A DNA stretch of 9,410 nt from Bacillota bacterium (GTDB lineage: Bacteria > Bacillota > Clostridia > Oscillospirales > Acutalibacteraceae), in contig JAEZJA010000030.1 of the NCBI GenBank assembly GCA_023415895.1, positions 1-9,410 of the forward strand. The letters are read 5' to 3'. The notes beneath the pieces were generated by a model. It was not told where the DNA came from, did no database searches, and worked only from the letters and a program-made list of their open reading frames with translations. Both the position numbers and the translations under genes were made by a program. Below are positions 5,662 through 9,410 of the stretch, piece by piece; positions within the stretch are counted from its first letter, which is position 1, and every line of letters starts with the position of its first letter.

Positions 5662-6648
5662 ATGCCATACACAGCGAAATCCGATCGTTATGATCAGACA
5701 ATTTACCGCCGGGTAGGCAGGAGCGGACTGCTGCTTCCTGCAATCTCTCTGGGACTCTGGCAAAACTTCGGCAGTGTCAACACATTCGAGAATTCCCGCT
5801 CTGTTCTGCTTCGCGCCTTTGATCTGGGCGTGACGCATTTTGATCTTGCCAACAATTACGGCCCTGTACCCGGCTCCGCCGAGGAGACCTTCGGTCGTGT
5901 GCTGGCCAATGATCTTCGCCCATATCGCGATGAACTGATCATTTCCACCAAGGCCGGGTATGCGATGTGGCCGGGACCTTATGGGGAATGGGGCAGCCGC
6001 AAAAACCTGCTGGCTTCACTTGACCAGAGTCTTAAGCGCATGGGGCTATCCTATGTGGATATCTTCTATTCTCACCGTTTTGACCCGAATACTCCTCTGG
6101 AGGAAACCATGGGAGCGCTGGCGACGGCTGTGCAATCGGGCAAAGCGCTGTATGTCGGTATTTCCAACTACAATGCCGAGCAGACCCGCCGCGCTGTGGA
6201 CATTCTGCAATCGATGGGGGTCCGCTGCCTTATTCATCAGCCACGCTACAATCTGTTTGACCGCCATATTGAAACCGACGCCCTGTTTGATACGCTGCAC
6301 GAGTTGGGGCTTGGCAGCATCGTGTTCTCCCCTCTTGCCCAGGGCATGCTGACCGATCGGTATCTGCATGGCATTCCCGCCGATTCCAGAGCGGCGCGCA
6401 ACGCCTTTTTGAAGGAGCGCGAACTGACGCCCGAGCGACTGGATACCATCCGGCGGCTCAACGAGCTTGCCGCCGCCCGCGGCCAGACGCTGGCACAGAT
6501 GGCGCTCGCCTGGGTGCTGCGGGAAGGGCACGCCACCTCCGCGCTCATCGGCGCTTCGAGCGTCGCCCAGCTGGAGGACAATCTCGGTGCCGTTCGTCAT
6601 CTGGACTTCACCGAGCAGGAAATTAATGCGATTGAGGAGATTGTTTAA
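5662..6648 (+). CDS. gpr: aldo-keto reductase, Gpr/YghZ-like (L-glyceraldehyde 3-phosphate reductase)
   Basis: NADPH-dependent cytoplasmic reductase of the aldo-keto reductase family (AKR14 type). The E. coli homologue Gpr (YghZ) reduces L-glyceraldehyde 3-phosphate and also methylglyoxal, so it protects against reactive carbonyls. The 328-residue protein keeps long family blocks, for example SLGLWQNFG (29-37), HFDLANNYGP (59-68), YRDELIISTKAGY (88-100) and KALYVGISNY (151-160). The catalytic tetrad is visible as D61, Y66, K97 and H138. Cofactor-binding segments are SPLAQGML (223-230) and IGAS with Q293, E295 and N297 (286-297). It ends about 18 residues earlier than the E. coli protein, lacking the tail usually carrying a conserved NLW. 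No other frame restores that tail, so this seems a natural shorter end. It is transcribed first in a two-gene unit; the YfhO-family gene starts 6 nt after its stop. Confidence 0.93.
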   Translation: MPYTAKSDRYDQTIYRRVGRSGLLLPAISLGLWQNFGSVNTFENSRSVLLRAFDLGVTHFDLANNYGPVPGSAEETFGRVLANDLRPYRDELIISTKAGYAMWPGPYGEWGSRKNLLASLDQSLKRMGLSYVDIFYSHRFDPNTPLEETMGALATAVQSGKALYVGISNYNAEQTRRAVDILQSMGVRCLIHQPRYNLFDRHIETDALFDTLHELGLGSIVFSPLAQGMLTDRYLHGIPADSRAARNAFLKERELTPERLDTIRRLNELAAARGQTLAQMALAWVLREGHATSALIGASSVAQLEDNLGAVRHLDFTEQEINAIEEIV

Positions 6649-6654
6649 ATTCGT

Positions 6655-9390
6655 ATGTCTATTCTAAGAGTACAAACAAAAAACCGTCTGGGCGCATGGC
6701 TGACCCCGGCTGCCGCCTTTCTTTTATCGGCAGGGCTTTGGACAGCGGCACTGGCGCTTTTTGGCATGTATCCCTTTGGTGAACACTCCATTCTCATCAC
6801 CGATATGGGACAGCAATATATTGAATATCACGCGGCATTGTATAATGCGGTGAAAACCGGCTCTGGCCTGCTCTTCACCTGGAATGCCGGAATGGGTATG
6901 AACAATGTGGGGTTGTTGGCCTATTATCTTGCCAGTCCCTTCACCCTGCTGATCTTTTTGTTTGAACGCGCGGCGCTGCCCGATGCTGTCCTGCTGATCA
7001 TCTCACTTAAGGCGGCCACTGCGGGATTGACCTTTTCGGTTTATCTGCGCCGGGCGGCTGATGTGCGGGGTTTGGTCAACATTCTGTTTTCCTCGCTCTA
7101 CGCGCTGTCGGCCTATACCGTCGTCTACTGCTTCAACATCATGTGGCTGGACGCGGTCATGCTGCTTCCGTTGGTAATTCTGGCCGCCCGCCGCATTGCG
7201 AACGGCAAAAGCATGATCCCGTTCACAGCAGTACTGACGCTGCTGTTCTTCTCCAATTTTTACACGGCCTATATCGTGGGTTTATTCAGCTTTCTGGCGT
7301 TTGTGGCGATGCTTTGTCTGCGTCCCCGCCCGATACACGAATGGTTGGGACAAGCCCTGCGCTTTTTCGCATCGGCACTGCTCGCGGCGGGACTGGCCGC
7401 CTGCTTACTGATGCCCACCTACTTTGCTCTGCGGGGCAGTCAGGGAGATTTATCTCTTGAGCTCCCCTTCCTGTCGCTGTTAACCGATCCTCTCACCCTT
7501 CTCGGAAAGATGATGTGGGGAGCGTATGATTCGGTGACGAACACCGGAACCGCTTACCTCTATTGCGGCGTGCTGACCATGGGGCTGATGCCCGTGTGGC
7601 TGCTTCATGGCGGTATCTCCCGGCGGGAAAAAGCGGTCGGCAGCCTGTTGGTCGCCTTTTTGCTCATCAGCATGATGACCGACCCTCTCGATGTCATCTG
7701 GCATGCCTGTGAAGTGCCCGTCTGGTTTCCTTGCCGGTATAGCTTTGTGTACATATTCACCGTACTCACGCTGGCGTCGCGCGCTTTGACACGCCCGTCG
7801 GGACTGACGCACAAACGCTTGCTGGCGGGTATGACGTCGGCCGCTCTGCTTACACTCATTATCCAGCTACCCGAATGGATATCCCCTGACGAATGCAACA
7901 CCATGACCGGAAAGCTGTGGATTACGCTCGGCGCGTTAGTTGTCTATGCCGCCGTGCTGCTGCTTTATACCCGTAAGCGCCGCTGGCTCAAAGCCATAGG
8001 TATGGCCGTGCTAGCCGTTCTCGTGTGTGCGGAATCGGTAAGCAATATGGTTACCTCGCTGCAGCATCTGGATAAAGAGCTGCATTTTGAGGCGCGTGAA
8101 AGCTATGCAGCGTATGCCCAGCACAGCGAGGAGCTGTCATCGACCCTGCAGCAAGCCACCCAAGAGATGGGCGATTCCTTTTCCGACACCAATTTTTATC
8201 GTGTGGGCAACATCAATGAGCGTGACCCCAATGAGGGATCGGCTGTCGGGTATCCGGCTGTCAGTCATTACAGCTCGGTTTCCAATCGCTTCACCTTCCG
8301 CTTTCTGAAATATTGCGGGTTGGTCTGCACCGCCAACAATAAAATCCTACGGTTTACCGGCTCCACCTATGCCTTGGATTCTCTGCTGGGGGTGCGCTAT
8401 GTCTTCAGCGCCGACGGCGATCGCGCGGGGTATATGGATACCGGCTATGCGGCGGGCGAGTCAAAGCTGTATTACAACAATACGGCATTGCCCCTCGCCT
8501 ATTTTGCGGATGCGGCAGCCTTGGAGGTGCCCATCTCCAACAGTTCTCCCTTTGAGTTGACGAACACCCTGATCCGCTCTCTGGCTGGACAAACGGACAA
8601 ATCCTATTACAATCTCCTGACCGTCACTCCCTCCTGCAGCGGCGGTACGCTATACGATAATGGCAAGCGCATTTACATTGAAACCGATGAAGGCGCTGAG
8701 GTGCGCTTCACCATCCAAAATCCCTATTACCAGCACGTCATGCTGTACAGCAACAATAATTTTTCCGAGTTGACCCGTGTGTATCTCAATGGGGAGATGC
8801 TCAATCCCAAAGGAAACCGGCTGGTTCGCGGCGTGATTGACCTTGGTTGGCAGGGGCCGGGAAATCTCACGGTCTCTCTCTATGTGGGCGACAGCAAACG
8901 GTATTTTACCAGCCTGCAGGCAGTCTCCTTCAACACCTGGTCTTTCAATTCCACCATCGACGCGCTGCGGCAGCACGCCGCACAGGATCTGACGGTTAAA
9001 CAGACAACCAATGGCGGACAGCTTGTCAGCGGTTGGGTTGATGCTCCGCGCGACGGGGTATTGTTTACCTCCATCCCCTATGACGAGGGGTGGAGCGCCA
9101 CGATCGATGGGATGGCAGTGGACATCGATCTGGTCGCCGATGCCTTTATCGCTCTGCCTCTGACCGAGGGGCAACATACTTTTGAGCTGACGTTCTATCC
9201 CCAAGGCTTGTCCGCAGGCATTGTGGTGTCCCTGTGTACGGCTGTTGTGTGCGTTGTCTTGCTGTTTGTGTGGGCGATACGCTCTCTCCGCCGTCGGCGT
9301 TTTCCTGTGCGGGAGCTTGCACCTGCAGAGCATGCGCAGGCTGATGACGACAGTCTGCCCAATGTAGATAAAGAAGAACCCCAAAAATGA
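6655..9390 (+). CDS. YfhO-family multi-pass membrane protein, 911 aa
   Basis: Large membrane protein with a GT-C-like architecture. In Bacillus and Listeria, YfhO-type proteins are needed for glycosylation of lipoteichoic acid, using sugars carried on undecaprenyl phosphate outside the cell. Residues 1 to about 465 hold some twelve hydrophobic segments. Family marks are T-D-M-G-Q-Q-Y in the first outer loop (49-55, D50 being a likely catalytic acid), FTWNAGMG (74-81), LAYYLASP (88-95), FNIMWLDAV (160-168) and FPCRYSF (358-364). Residues about 466-850 form a soluble, presumably extracellular, domain ending in Y-D-E-G-W-S-A-T-I-D-G (809-819), typical of the family. A last helix (about 854-876) is followed by RSLRRRR and an acidic cytoplasmic tail. 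The ATG at 6655 is the only credible start; the nearest AGGAG (6635-6639) is 15 nt away, so translation is probably coupled to the reductase. The substrate here is unknown. Confidence 0.92.
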   Translation: MSILRVQTKNRLGAWLTPAAAFLLSAGLWTAALALFGMYPFGEHSILITDMGQQYIEYHAALYNAVKTGSGLLFTWNAGMGMNNVGLLAYYLASPFTLLIFLFERAALPDAVLLIISLKAATAGLTFSVYLRRAADVRGLVNILFSSLYALSAYTVVYCFNIMWLDAVMLLPLVILAARRIANGKSMIPFTAVLTLLFFSNFYTAYIVGLFSFLAFVAMLCLRPRPIHEWLGQALRFFASALLAAGLAACLLMPTYFALRGSQGDLSLELPFLSLLTDPLTLLGKMMWGAYDSVTNTGTAYLYCGVLTMGLMPVWLLHGGISRREKAVGSLLVAFLLISMMTDPLDVIWHACEVPVWFPCRYSFVYIFTVLTLASRALTRPSGLTHKRLLAGMTSAALLTLIIQLPEWISPDECNTMTGKLWITLGALVVYAAVLLLYTRKRRWLKAIGMAVLAVLVCAESVSNMVTSLQHLDKELHFEARESYAAYAQHSEELSSTLQQATQEMGDSFSDTNFYRVGNINERDPNEGSAVGYPAVSHYSSVSNRFTFRFLKYCGLVCTANNKILRFTGSTYALDSLLGVRYVFSADGDRAGYMDTGYAAGESKLYYNNTALPLAYFADAAALEVPISNSSPFELTNTLIRSLAGQTDKSYYNLLTVTPSCSGGTLYDNGKRIYIETDEGAEVRFTIQNPYYQHVMLYSNNNFSELTRVYLNGEMLNPKGNRLVRGVIDLGWQGPGNLTVSLYVGDSKRYFTSLQAVSFNTWSFNSTIDALRQHAAQDLTVKQTTNGGQLVSGWVDAPRDGVLFTSIPYDEGWSATIDGMAVDIDLVADAFIALPLTEGQHTFELTFYPQGLSAGIVVSLCTAVVCVVLLFVWAIRSLRRRRFPVRELAPAEHAQADDDSLPNVDKEEPQK

Positions 9391-9410
9391 GGAGCCTTCC
9401 CCTGGAGGGG
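9391..9410 (+). terminator. left part of a rho-independent terminator, cut by the window end
   Basis: Directly after the YfhO-family stop, GGAGCCTTCCCC is followed by TGGA and GGGG. The visible 4-bp C/G stem (9399-9402 with 9407-9410) would grow to a long perfect stem if the next bases are AAGGCTCC. Such CCTTCCCC/GGGGAAGG hairpins are frequent gene ends in gut Clostridia. The second arm and T-tract lie outside the window. Confidence 0.6.

Noticed and set aside
8650..9384. Minus-strand open frame of 244 codons
   Set aside because: It lies wholly antisense to the conserved extracellular domain of the YfhO-family protein and has no family features.
1..9410. CRISPR arrays, tRNA/rRNA genes, riboswitches, phage or known defence systems
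   Set aside because: Looked for on both strands; no regularly spaced repeats, cloverleaf or rRNA core sequences, aptamer-like leaders or defence-related domains were recognised by eye.

Overview
The window looks like chromosomal DNA from a Gram-positive anaerobe of the class Clostridia (Oscillospiraceae/Ruminococcaceae-like, moderately high G+C). Reasons: strong AGGAGG-type ribosome binding sites, a YdjG/YdjI-like gene pair, a small RDAC-like protein, a YfhO-family membrane protein, and the start of a C-rich/G-rich terminator of a kind common in gut Clostridia. The taxonomic assignment is inference; no rRNA or marker gene is present.

Layout. (1) Positions 1-526 hold the 3' end of a plus-strand gene for a beta-propeller protein with Asp-box/BNR (Ycf48-like) repeats; its start lies outside the window. 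(2) Positions 527-966 hold no intact gene. They are more A+T-rich than the rest and contain a possible decayed IS3-type transposase C-terminus (about 601-849) and a hairpin (864-905) that may end the minus-strand operon. (3) A minus-strand operon runs from about 5549 down to 967. In order of transcription it encodes an SPFH protein with three C-terminal zinc ribbons (YdjI-like), a double zinc-ribbon protein with one C-terminal membrane helix (YdjG-like), an ABC-F ATPase (YdiF/Uup-like), and an 81-residue RDAC-like protein. The gaps are 56, 37 and 27 nt, so co-transcription is likely. (4) A divergent intergenic region (5491-5661) carries two back-to-back promoters with extended -10 elements, three copies of an 8-mer (AAGCATAC) and palindromes, which suggests local regulation. 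(5) A plus-strand operon, 5662-9390, encodes an aldo-keto reductase very like E. coli Gpr/YghZ and, 6 nt later, a 911-residue YfhO-family membrane protein. The window ends inside its probable terminator.

How the genes may work together. In Bacillus subtilis, YdjI (SPFH) is brought to the membrane with YdjG/YdjH and PspA, in an envelope-stress module. Here the YdjG- and YdjI-like proteins sit together with no pspA in view, and their operon also carries a ribosome-acting ABC-F ATPase. The plus-strand pair joins a carbonyl-detoxifying reductase to a probable cell-surface glycosylation protein. A theme of stress and envelope maintenance is possible but is inference.

I found no RNA gene, CRISPR array, intact mobile element, or clear sign of a wholly new system. 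The most unusual points are the divergent promoter architecture, the triple zinc-ribbon SPFH protein coupled to an ABC-F gene, and the possible transposase relic.
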